Shown here: piece by piece, positions 54,738-64,000 of the stretch
Layout of the letters: the number at the start of each line of letters is the position of its first letter
How positions within the stretch are numbered: position 1 is the first letter of the stretch
NCBI GenBank assembly: GCA_030144725.1
Contig: JASKMD010000029.1
Coordinates: forward strand, 6,681,538 to 6,745,537
Direction: 5' to 3'
Length of the DNA: 64,000 nt
Source: Haematococcus lacustris
Taxonomy: Eukaryota > Chlorophyta > Chlorophyceae > Chlamydomonadales > Haematococcaceae
Notes under the pieces: model-generated
The model's input: only the letters and a program-made list of their open reading frames with translations
The model's database searches: none
What the model was told of the DNA's origin: nothing
Translations under genes and position numbers: made by a program

Positions 54738-55156
54738 GCACTGGTCAGGCGGCCCCAACATTCAAAAAATGGCAGTAAACCGACCCCTGGTAGTAGGACG
54801 GCTGTAACTCTGCACTCGCTGCGCCAAATTTAATGCTAGCTGGCTCAGTATGTAGCTAACCCAGCCAGCTACCTTTCACCCATCCAAAATAAATATCCAG
54901 TCAGTAGGCCGTGCACAGCAAAGCATCAAAGTTAGTAATTCAAATTCGAGCCGGTTCGGGGCATGCAGTCATCGCTGCGACCACTCGCGCCGCTTAGGTT
55001 GCTCTACACGAGCATGCGCATCGGCAGAAGCAGTCGGATCGGAAAACGGTTGCGGAAATGTGGCACGAAGGCGGTTGGCAGGTGGTTGGGGGAGGTGGAC
55101 GGTACAGCCTTTGTTGCGCACTTTACAACCTGAGTTGGCGCTGGGGGCCTGTCTAA

Positions 55157-57356
55157 CTAAGTCTTGCGCTTGCGCTTGGCAGCTGTCTTGGGCAGCCCCA
55201 ACCCAGCAGGTGTGGTACGCTTGCGTAGCGTGAAGCCAGGAGCCGGCGCTGCTGCACCTAGCTCACTACCTTGAGCCGGAGCAGCCTGCCCTTGGGTGGC
55301 GATTGCAGCTAGAGCCAGCTGATACATGTGCCGTAAATCAGGTGATGCAATAGGCCCCTGAGGCGACGCAATGGGGGGTGCCAGCATCTGCCCCTCTAGG
55401 GCTGTGCCCCACGAGCTCCGGCCCTGCTGCTGGGGTGGCTGCTGTGGGGGGGGCTGTTGGGGCAGGGGGGGCTGTGGAGGCGGCACACCTGCTGGCACAA
55501 CTCGGCTGCACCCTGCTGCTGCTGCTGCTGCCACCCGTTGCTGGCTTGCATGGTCCCCCACATTCACCACAACCCCCCCTACACAGCAAGCAGCTGCTGT
55601 GGCTTTGCGTGCTGCTCTGGCTGGTGCCCTGGCTGAGGCTGCAGCCACCTCCTCCAGCCGCACCGCAGTGCGAAGCTTAGGCAACTGTAGCGTGAAGTCA
55701 TGCACATCAACGCTGTTGAGGGTGGTCCACAGCGTGTGCAGGGACATGTGCTCCAGCAGAGCAGGCAGCTCCATGAAGCGACCAGCTCCATGCTTCAGCA
55801 GCTGTAGCAAGGACTCCACCGGGGCATTGGAGGTGGGACACGCCAAGAAGTACACCTCGAGGTGGAGGCGCAACCCGGTGCTGCATGGGCTGCCCTCAGC
55901 CATGGCATGGATGTCTTGTTCGAACTGTTGCCACGTGCAGTGAGGGTCCCACACACCCGGGTCAGACTGCCCATCGTCCATGCGCAGGGCGGCACACTGC
56001 ACCACCTTGGCGGCTACCTCCTTGCACGACTGCGGGTCTGACCCCCCAAGCGCAGCCATGAGGTGTGGCATGTCCAGCTGCCGTTTGCAGTGCTGTGTGT
56101 AGTACTCCTCCATGGCTGCACAGTGCTGCTGCAAGTAGGTGGCCAGCTGTTGCTTCTGATGCTCCCGTTGATCGGCTGGCACTAGCTGTTGTAGCTTGCT
56201 GTGCAGCTGTGACAGCAGCTGCGCGTTGTTGGCCCATGGCTGCTGCAGGCCCTTGCAAACCTGCTGGATGTGGCGGTATAGCTGGAAGGCATGCAGGCCA
56301 TCGTCCTTGCTGGCCCACAGCAGCTCAGGCATGAGGTAAGTCTGGCCCACCACTGCCACAACAGTAATCTTCAGCAGCAGATCAGAGTCCTGCAAGTGCT
56401 TGCAGAGCTCACGAGCCCAGGCAGGCGCCCGCCGCTGCTGGCACTCTACTACCTCAGCCACTGCATCCCCCGCATGCCGCCAGATTGCAAGCAGTGATGA
56501 GGCCGCAGTAATGTAGCTGGCCCACCTTGTGTCACATGGTGTCTCAGGTTTCGCACCCCACCGGTCGAGCTTCAGCGCCACCCAATGTTGCGCTAGGAGA
56601 CTGCTGAGGTCAGTGATTGCTGCCCTGGTGCCTGGCAGGACCACCAGACCTTTGAGGAGGGTGTTGTGGATGCCGTGGCTGTAACAGCTTGCGGCGGCTG
56701 ACTTGTGTCTGCAGCACCAGCCTGGCTGTGCTGAGGTAGTGTTGTGCAAGGTATGCAGCTGTCCTGGCCGCAGGCTTCCCACGGCGCCCAACTTGCGTGG
56801 GAATGAAGTTGGTTGTCAACGAGGGTGGGCCAGCCGGGCTGGGCTGCTGGGATGCACTGCCTGTGGGGTTGCCGTGGGTGTCTGGCCTGCCATAGCCATC
56901 CTCAGCACACCGCTGCAACACCTCTGGTGACACCCGGTGCCGCATCAGGATGTTCATTAGCTGCCGCTGATGCCGGGTGAGCCGGGGGCCACTTGGACGG
57001 CAGCGCCGGACGTTGCGTAGCGCAAGGGACAGCCGGCGCTTGTCTTGCTCCAGCAGCTGGATTGCATGGGTGCGCTCCTCAGCCAGCTGCTCCAATGACT
57101 CATTCTCACCCTGCACCTCTTGGTGTGCTGCCTGCAGCTGCTCCATGTCTGCCTGCAGCAGCTGATAATCTGCCACCGCATCACCGAGCTGCTGGTGGAG
57201 CTGCTCAACCTGTGCCCGCAATTTCATGGCCTCCACCTGTGCCTTGTTCCTTTGAGATTTCAAACCATTGGGGGTGCACTTAAACCCTGCCTTGGGTGAG
57301 GCATTCAGCTCTTGCAGGGATTGGCGCCGCGTCTTGCTAGGCCTCTTACCCCCCAT
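55157..57356 (-). pseudogene. hAT-like transposase, one frameshift
   Basis: The first frame (57356-56610, start MGGKRPSKTRRQSLQELNAS) has a basic N-terminus and a leucine-rich coiled coil (EQLHQQLGDAVADYQLLQAD). The second frame (56791-55157) continues the protein in another phase; the shift lies at about 56700, near the residues YSHGIHNTLLKGL. That motif and CDTRWASYITAASSLL about 70 residues later resemble the RNase H-like core of hAT/DUF659 transposases. SNAPVESLLQLLKHG resembles the C-terminal dimerisation block. The end is Ala/Pro/Gln-rich and closes with a basic KRKRKT. The family call is from motifs only; the 7-bp target duplication is atypical for hAT. Similar sequence occurs at 8348-20003. 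Confidence 0.65.
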
Positions 57357-57364
57357 GGTGGTTG

Positions 57365-57595
57365 CTAGGGCTGGGGGTTAGGCTGGGAGGGGTAGGGCTG
57401 GGAGGGAATGGCCTGGGAGGGGGGGGGCCTGTGAGGGGTTGGGCTGTGAGGGGGTGGGCTGTGAAGGGGGGGGGGGGGGGGTGAGGGGGTGGGCTGTGAG
57501 GGGGGGGCCTGGGAGGGGTTGGGCTGGGAGGGGGTGGGCTGGGAGGGGGTGGGCTGGGAGGGGGTGGGCTGGGAGGGGGTGGGCAGGCTCAATGA
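57365..57595. repeat. G-rich minisatellite in the transposon 5' region
   Basis: Degenerate copies of GGGGTGGGCTGGGAG lie just upstream of the transposase start on minus, with a run of about 12 G at 57468-57481. On the transposon sense strand this is C-rich. Confidence 0.85.
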
Positions 57596-58251
57596 GGTGG
57601 GCTCCTGCAATGATGGGTGGAGGGGTGGCGGGCATGGTGGGTCGATGCATACCATGGTATAAATGTGCCTGGTGAACATGATGTAACTTTGAAAGAGTCA
57701 AACGGATTGAGGCCTGGGCTATTCAATGTGCGATTTGTTTCAAGAGATGCAGCAATGAGTCAAGAACAAACATTACGTATCGCTTTTTCTATGGGTGCAG
57801 CGGGTGCAACACAGTGGGGGACAGAGATGATGAGGGGGGGGTGTAAGCCGGTGATACCTTAGTGTGCGCCGACACAAATGGTGTATTCGGCGAAAGCGAA
57901 TACGCCCAGATGTTTCAATCACCCCGTCAAGGTGCCCTGCACGCCCGGCAGACATCGCGATGGGTGTTGGCCGGACATTCCATTTGTGAAGAACCAGCTC
58001 ACTACGCTAGGTAGATGGAGCCTCAGCGATGTGGCTCACCGTGCCAAGGCGACCCGTCTCGCCGATGTGATTTGTTCGCGGGCACATGTGGCAGTACGCG
58101 AGCAGAGACTCCAATGGCTAGCGCTGATGGTCAGATTACGCGGACTAAACCGCCAATGCCAATGTGATTAACGCTATAGAGAACAGTGCAGTTTTGAGAG
58201 AGTACTTGCATGAAGATTACCAACCCCATGTTGGGGCCGCCTGAGCACTGG

Positions 58252-59859
58252 GGCATCAGTCTGAGTAGCAGCTGTTGAGTAGCTGCTACAGGGAGCTGCT
58301 GCTGAGTAGCTGTGCAAATGAGGCTGCTGCATGCCATAGGGATCAGCTGGCAGAGGTACTGCAGCTAGGATGTAGCTGCTTTTGAACTTGCGTGCCTTGA
58401 CTCTGAGTCTAGTGTCTCTAATGATGCACTGGTCGTCTGTAAAAGTGAAGCTGGCCCCATCATCTGTGGCAGCTGAGACAGAAATAAAACTGTGCCTGCT
58501 GGCTGGGACATGCAGTGCCTTGCTGAGCTGCCATGGACCACGCTGTGTGTTCAGCCACACAGTGCCCTGACCTACAGCATAGATGACATGCCCATCAGCT
58601 GCCAGTCTGACTGCCTTGTGCTCGTCTGGCCTGAAGGCTGTATAGCTGCTGAAATGCTCCCTGTCTGTGATCATATGCTGCGATGCTCCTGAGTCAATGT
58701 AAAACGGCTCGTACAGATCTGTGTTGTAGGTCTGCAGAGGCACCAGATAATCATCCTCTGCGTTAGCTGTGAACAGGTCATATGTGTCAGAGGGATCAAC
58801 TGCGGCTGGCCTGCCTGGGGTCTGAGCCCGACCTCTAGGTGGGACGCTAGTTCTGCGCGGACTGCCCCCCCTGGCTGGGCTGGCACCTCTGGCTGGACTG
58901 CTGCCCTTGCCTGGGCTGGGACTTCTGACAGAGCTGACTCGCTGTCCTGCCAAACGCTGACGTATGTACTTGTCAAAAGTGAAACATTCAGCCATGATGT
59001 GCCCTGTCTTGTTGCAGTAGTAGCACAGAGCATCTGCATGCTGATTCTGCCTTCTGCTGCTGCTGCCATGCTCACTGGATCTGGTCGGAGAGGTCTGCCT
59101 GGGTCCCAGGCTTCTGCCCCTACCCCTACCTCCCCCCCCGCCTGAGCTACCCGGTCCCCGAGAGGATGAGGAGGAGAAGGCAAAGAGAGATGAGGGAGAC
59201 GAGGCATGCTCCTGCTGCTGTTCCAGCAGCAGATCAGCTTCGCGAAATTGCATGACGCGCTTCACACGGCTGAGTGTCAGCCCTGTGGGACCGGTCTGCT
59301 CATACCGCAGTTGCTGAGCTGAGGGTTTGTAGTCCGAGGTGAGATTGGCGATGACTGTGAGAACGATGTTGGATTCTGAAATGCTGCAGTTGCACGCCTC
59401 GAGATCTGACTTGAGCTGATAGATGCGGCTGAAGAAATTGGCGACTGTCTCATCTGGCTGCATACGCAGTAAGCTGAGTCGCTGCTGCAGCTGCGTCTGT
59501 CTGGCCACGGAGACCTGAGTGAACTCGCTCTCAAGGCTGGCCCAAGCCTCTTTGGCAGAGGCTGCGTCATGGACGAGCTGTAGATAGGGTCTGGACGTAT
59601 AGCGCTTGATCAGCGCCTTGGCTTTGGCGTCAGAGGCGAGTTCTGCACGGTGAGTGGACTGAGCTGCTACATAAGCAGCGCGCGCGTCTGCGCTAGCTGA
59701 CGATCCTGGCGCAGGAGGGAGAGCGGTGACGCCGGTCTCGACGAGATCCCAAAGAGAGTTCTCAATGAGGAAACCTTCCACGCGCATACTCCAGTCGCGC
59801 CAAGTGGTATCATCGAGATCAGGTATGTGGCATCCTGAGCTGGGAGCTGCCATCGCCAA
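58252..59859 (-). CDS. copia polyprotein N-terminal part: Gag and protease
   Basis: The frame starts at 59859 (MAMAAPSSGCHIPDLDD) with a copia-type Gag (WRDWSMRVEGFL, a UBN2-like region). It contains a CCHC zinc knuckle CYYCNKTGHIMAEC, and ends with the retropepsin motif YIDSGASQHM (Asp in DSGA). Between Gag and protease is a Ser/Arg/Gly/Pro-rich linker. The copia frame ends at the transposon insertion point; the codons in the transposon TIR are not part of it. Confidence 0.93.
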
Positions 59860-59922
59860 TCAGCTTAGAGCTAACTGCACGACCCCTAGCCGGCAACTCA
59901 CTGGCGTCGTTTGTACACGTCT

Positions 59923-59940
59923 GGGCGTGGGCCCATAACC
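59923..59940 (-). other. copia primer-binding site (candidate)
   Basis: On minus, GGTTATGGGCCCACGCCC directly follows the 5' LTR end CAACA. No matching tRNA was identified. Confidence 0.4.
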
Positions 59941-60202
59941 TGTTGGAAGTGCACGGGCAGACGACGACACCAGATTCAGGGTTTACATAGATCTGCCACA
60001 ACAGGTTAGCGCATAGCATGAGCCTACCTGTTGGAAGTGCACGGGCAGACGACGACACCAGATTCAGGGTGCCGTCTCCTACCAGGTGTCTACCATAAAT
60101 ACGGCAGTCACACTCGTACACTCCGCGGACAGGCCGCTGGCAATCACGCCCTCACATTCCGGTGCTATAAACAACTGCACCGGGAGGGCTCAAACTTCAT
60201 CA
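59941..60202 (-). repeat. copia 5' LTR
   Basis: On plus it runs TGTTGGAAGTGCACGG to CAAACTTCATCA. It shares the duplicated 42-bp block with the 3' LTR and differs from it in the AT-rich part near 60166-60174. Confidence 0.85.
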
Positions 60203-60955
60203 GTGATGTGCCCTTCTCGCGAGAACTGCTCCGCCTTGCCTCGCCGCTGTATCTGGACGCAAAACTTGCGCGGGCGGCAAGGACCATGGCAAGCGCAACC
60301 CGAAAGCGAGTAGTCCGCGCAAACTCCAGCCCTCGCGACGGAGCCGTAGCTGACGACGTGTTGCCGACGCGAGCTCCTGCTCCTGCACATATGCTTGAGT
60401 TGGTCTGCATGCCTTGACTAGCCCCGCTAGGCCGCTAGTTGTGTACCTGCCATGCGCAGGCGGCTGATACTACCCGCCGTCAATGGCAACTGCTGGCGGG
60501 CCAGCTGTATCCAGTACACTGGCCCAAGCCTGAGCTGAGCCTAAAGGAGTGGCTGGAGCTGCTGCCACTGGCACACACAGTGAGACATGCCGCGAGCCAG
60601 CTTGTGGCTGTTGGCCTGATGGACCCCTACCTTGGCTCTTATGCGTGAATGGATGCATACTGGTGCGCTTGTAGGCTCATTGTCGTGGCACGGGATAATG
60701 TCACATGCATGCATATGATATTGCGGCATGCAGCATCCACAGCTACATCCACTGCATGCCCCGTAGCCAAGCATGTGATGGCAAGGACGGCATGGGTGCT
60801 ACACGTATGGGCATGCAGTGTCCAGGCAGCCGAGGACCACCCAAGCCCTCTGAGCTTTCCTAGGAGCCTGGCTGCAATCCCTCCGCCATTCCATGGGGGG
60901 CTTTTATCTAACAGTACGTGCTATGGCTACTGTGTATGGCTCTTACCTTGCAGTA
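60203..60955 (+). pseudogene. degenerate TE-derived coding fragments
   Basis: A frame from the LTR to 60417 (FSRELLRLASPLYLDAKLAR onward) and another at 60439-60648 (KPELSLKEWLELLPLAHTVR) look coding by composition. They have no start context and no family that I recognise. The following CCTTGCAG at about 60946-60953 could be a splice acceptor. They are probably parts of a multicopy gene broken by the copia and TIR-element insertions. Confidence 0.35.
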
Positions 60956-62191
60956 GGTCACCCCGGCCATTGGCCATGCCAATCCGTGCCAGGCGCGACG
61001 CTCACACCACGCGCTAGTGAAGGGTAGCTGAGGCTATCGCGGTAAGTCACGCGCGCTAAAACTCCCGTTTTCCACTGAAGCCTCCCAGATCACTCCGCCC
61101 GCCACCAGGTCGAAACTTGAGATAGCGCGAACAAGTTGCGACCCACTCACAAGAGCAGGGTGGCGAGGCGCTCCGTGGCGTCCGTAGCAAAGTTCGCACT
61201 AATGAGGCAGGCTCGTAGTGCGCCGCAGGCTATCGCAGTGAGCCGTGCTACCACGCCATGTCACTACACCACGAGACTGAGTCACGCCACGCTTCGCTCG
61301 GTGCAAGCTGGGTCGGTGCAAGTTGGGTGCATGGCACTGTCATTTTTTCCGTGGCGTCCGCGGCGCCCGCCACAATGGAGGTTTCCGGCACTGCCACTGC
61401 CACTACTTACAAGCTTGGCATGTATCGCATCTCCGCGTGCCAGGAGGGCGCGGCGTCGGGGTCCAGGAGGGCTCATCACATTTTTCGGTATCAACTTCGC
61501 GCCCAGTGCGAGAAATGCAACGATGAGGGCGCCCAGCGGCGACACAAGGTCCAGCCCGTCGGGGAAGCACCCAAGGACGCCGCCAATCACCTCCTGTGAT
61601 GAGACCGCCCCATGCCACATTCACCCTCTGCCACATTTTGTCATTGTATGTACAACACAAGGTGATGGAGCATGCCCGGGGGTGCATCCCGCAATGTAGA
61701 CCCGCCCAGCTATCCGACACAGGTGGAAGCACGCGGAAAGGACCACAGACCGAAAAGTTGATGGTCTTGACAGAAGCCCCAGAATGATGGGGACAAGGCT
61801 TCAGCAGGGTGCACGGTAGTGAAACAAAGTCCCACACGGTGCTGCTGACACCTCAGTGAGATGCTCTGCTTGCTTGGAGGAAGGGTTAGGCAGGTCTCGC
61901 GCCAGGTGTCAGGAAGGGCCCGGGCCATGAGGGGTCCCGACCCAACCCAGGGAATCTTGCGCTTCGGCCTGCGACCCACGTACGGTCGCACCCCGTTGAG
62001 CCCCGGGTTGCAGCCAGCGACCATGTTCACAGTTCGCGGGAATGGCGGGCGGAGTGATCTGGGAGGCTTCAGTGGAAAACGGGAGTTTTAGCGCGCGTGA
62101 CTTACCGCGATAGCCTCAGCTACCCTTCACTAGCGCGTGGTGTGAGCGTCGCGCCTGGCACGGATTGGCATGGCCAATGGCCGGGGTGACC
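60956..62191. mobile_element. 1236-bp TIR element, copy A
   Basis: Perfect terminal inverted repeats of about 149 bp (60956-61104 and 62043-62191) begin GGTCACCCCGGCCATTGGCC. The flanking tetranucleotides are AGTA and AGCA, a near-match. The interior matches copy B in inverse orientation along its whole length and holds no recognisable transposase. Confidence 0.88.
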
Positions 62192-62379
62192 AGCAGCACT
62201 TGGCATCTCCCTCCATGCTGCCAGCACCACATCCTTCAGCCACGCCAGCCGGTACTGCTCAGCCACCCGCAGCCACTTGGCGATGTAGCCCACACTGCAA
62301 AGGTCCAAGCTCAGCTGGCCCCGCAGCAGAGATGTCAGCGTGCCACGTGCCTGGTCCTCGATGAAAGAAATGTGCTGCT
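62192..62379 (-). pseudogene. coding remnant in the palindrome spacer
   Basis: The 188-bp spacer reads on minus as an open stretch (IAKWLRVAEQYRLAWLKDVV in its second half). Its last part is shared with about 50645-50690. It is a fragment of an unknown, probably multicopy, gene into which the TIR elements inserted. Confidence 0.45.
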
Positions 62380-63615
62380 GGTCACCCCGGCCATTGGCCA
62401 TGCCAATCCGTGCCAGGCGCGACGCTCACACCACGCGCTAGTGAAGGGTAGCTGAGGCTATCGCGGTAAGTCACGCGCGCTAAAACTCCCGTTTTCCACT
62501 GAAGCCTCCCAGATCACTCCGCCCGCCATTCCCGCGAACTGTGAACATGGTCGCTGGCTGCAACCCGGGGCTCAACGGGGTGCGACCGTACGTGGGTCGC
62601 AGGCCGAAGCGCAAGATTCCCTGGGTTGGGTCGGGACCCCTCATGGCCCGGGCCCTTCCTGACACCTGGCGCGAGACCTGCCTAACCCTTCCTCCAAGCA
62701 AGCAGAGCATCTCACTGAGGTGTCAGCAGCACCGTGTGGGACTTTGTTTCACTACCGTGCACCCTGCTGAAGCCTTGTCCCCATCATTCTGGGGCTTCTG
62801 TCAAGACCATCAACTTTTCGGTCTGTGGTCCTTTCCGCGTGCTTCCACCTGTGTCGGATAGCTGGGCGGGTCTACATTGCGGGATGCACCCCCGGGCATG
62901 CTCCATCACCTTGTGTTGTACATACAATGACAAAATGTGGCAGAGGGTGAATGTGGCATGGGGCGGTCTCATCACAGGAGGTGATTGGCGGCGTCCTTGG
63001 GTGCTTCCCCGACGGGCTGGACCTTGTGTCGCCGCTGGGCGCCCTCATCGTTGCATTTCTCGCACTGGGCGCGAAGTTGATACCGAAAAATGTGATGAGC
63101 CCTCCTGGACCCCGACGCCGCGCCCTCCTGGCACGCGGAGATGCGATACATGCCAAGCTTGTAAGTAGTGGCAGTGGCAGTGCCGGAAACCTCCATTGTG
63201 GCGGGCGCCGCGGACGCCACGGAAAAAATGACAGTGCCATGCACCCAACTTGCACCGACCCAGCTTGCACCGAGCGAAGCGTGGCGTGACTCAGTCTCGT
63301 GGTGTAGTGACATGGCGTGGTAGCACGGCTCACTGCGATAGCCTGCGGCGCACTACGAGCCTGCCTCATTAGTGCGAACTTTGCTACGGACGCCACGGAG
63401 CGCCTCGCCACCCTGCTCTTGTGAGTGGGTCGCAACTTGTTCGCGCTATCTCAAGTTTCGACCTGGTGGCGGGCGGAGTGATCTGGGAGGCTTCAGTGGA
63501 AAACGGGAGTTTTAGCGCGCGTGACTTACCGCGATAGCCTCAGCTACCCTTCACTAGCGCGTGGTGTGAGCGTCGCGCCTGGCACGGATTGGCATGGCCA
63601 ATGGCCGGGGTGACC
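62380..63615. mobile_element. 1236-bp TIR element, copy B, inverted relative to copy A
   Basis: The same length and same sequence as copy A in reverse orientation, with TIRs at both ends and an exact 4-bp duplication TGCT (62376-62379 and 63616-63619). Together the two copies form a palindrome with 1236-bp arms. Confidence 0.9.
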
Positions 63616-64000
63616 TGCTGTCAAGCAGGCTTTAGCAGGCAAATTGGGGAAGGACCTGATGCAGTTGGCGCCCGACACCCTGGTCGAGGTCATGATGATG
63701 CGTGAAGATGCTCATTGCTCTCAGAAGACCACCCAAAGGTACGCTCTGATCATGGCCAACTGTCTGCTGGCACTGGCTGTCAATGGCCACAACATGTGTC
63801 TTTTACAATGCAACCTGTTTGTTGTTGATCTTGCACCATGACCAAGTAGGAGCAACAGCAGGAGGAAGGGGAAGAGCACTTCATCAGTCACCAAGACCAA
63901 GACTAAGACCAAGATCAAGCCTCAGAAACAAGCAGGAGAATTGAAGGAGGAAGTTTGACTTAACAAGTTTTGTTTGACTGAAGGAGGAAGGATGTTCTGG
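63616..64000 (+). other. partial coding and possible retroelement 3' end at the window edge
   Basis: A short frame at 63644-63841 (MGKDLMQLAPDTLVEVMMMR) and a Lys/Thr-rich frame after it have no clear family. Purine tracts GAAGGAGGAAG and GAAGGAGGAAGGA precede TGTTCTGG at the very end. This could be the polypurine tract and start of an LTR beyond the window. Confidence 0.3.

Larger units (their letters stand above)
54745..58244 (-). mobile_element. hAT-like DNA transposon, 3.5 kb, 7-bp TSD, inserted in copia
   Basis: TCAGGCGGCCCCAACAT at 54745 and its exact inverse ending at 58244 are the terminal repeats. GCACTGG borders both sides (54738-54744 and 58245-58251). It encodes one transposase region on minus, with a single frameshift. 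Its ends match the shorter element at 3821-5044. A TGTAA signal on minus at 55123-55127 follows the transposase stop by about 30 bp. Confidence 0.88.
51161..60202 (-). mobile_element. Ty1/copia retrotransposon, interrupted by a DNA transposon
   Basis: LTRs lie at 51161-51426 (3') and 59941-60202 (5') for this minus-strand element. Gag, protease, integrase, RT and RNase H occur in the copia order. The 3.5-kb hAT-like element at 54745-58244 splits the frame between protease and integrase. From 59859 to 51652 the span minus 3500 bp and one 7-bp TSD is 4701 bp, exactly 1567 codons, so the polyprotein was open when it was hit. No clear target duplication was found outside the LTRs, and the LTRs differ at several positions. 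It is therefore older than the two gypsy elements. Confidence 0.92.

Noticed and set aside
51155..60207. 5-bp target duplication around the copia element
   Set aside because: Flanks (CGGAA or similar against GTGAT) do not match, so the boundary or site has been altered; none is claimed.
61136..61699. 187-residue ORF present twice (also 62872-63435)
   Set aside because: Duplicated because it lies in the palindrome arms; composition and lack of domains make it a shadow of the non-autonomous element.

Overview
The window is nuclear DNA of a eukaryote, most probably a chlamydomonadalean (volvocalean-type) green alga. The evidence is GC-rich sequence, many short exons with GT-AG junctions, abundant CTG/CAG microsatellites, TGTAA 3'-end signals, a plant-type acyl-CoA oxidase 4, and long Ala/Pro/Gln-rich proteins. 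The style resembles Haematococcus-like genomes, but the species cannot be fixed from the sequence alone. There is no bacterial-style operon organisation, no rRNA, no convincing tRNA gene and no CRISPR array.

Five host genes can be reconstructed with consistent splice phases. They are a short-chain dehydrogenase/reductase (minus strand, cut by the left edge); a DEDDh 3'-5' exonuclease domain protein (21066-23966, 7 exons); mannosyl-oligosaccharide glucosidase, GH63/GCS1 (25136-36262, minus strand, 20 exons); a peroxisomal-type short-chain acyl-CoA oxidase, ACX4 (38857-44045, minus strand, 11 exons, one GC-AG intron); and a less certain multi-exon gene at 47811-50651. An intron-less Ala/Pro-rich protein gene lies at 44591-46045. 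These are unlinked housekeeping functions: N-glycan trimming, beta-oxidation, RNA/DNA trimming and redox.

The flanks are transposon graveyards with readable history. At 8.3-20.0 kb the C-terminal part of a hAT-like transposase gene was hit by two Ty3/gypsy chromoviruses. Gypsy-1 is at 8563-14300 with TSD TAGAG, and gypsy-2 is at 14890-19818 with TSD CCCCC. Both have LTR pairs that look identical, so both insertions are young. At 51.2-60.2 kb a Ty1/copia element on the minus strand is interrupted by a 3.5-kb hAT-like DNA transposon (54745-58244). Removing the transposon and one 7-bp TSD restores a single copia frame of 1567 codons. A 1.2-kb non-autonomous relative of the same transposon lies at 3821-5044, also with a 7-bp TSD. 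Two identical 1236-bp TIR elements stand head-to-head at 60956-63615 and form a 2.66-kb palindrome. A TA-flanked MITE (6021-6491), a third GGTCACC-type TIR element (36858-38358) and several dispersed repeats complete the picture.

The most unusual signals are three. First, the LTRs of both unrelated gypsy elements carry a tRNA-like B-box/T-arm, a potential internal RNA polymerase III or TFIIIC site. Second, five introns of GCS1 are each filled by a different short G/C-rich tandem array, mostly starting beside the splice donor. Third, a hAT-like transposon family makes 7-bp rather than 8-bp target duplications.
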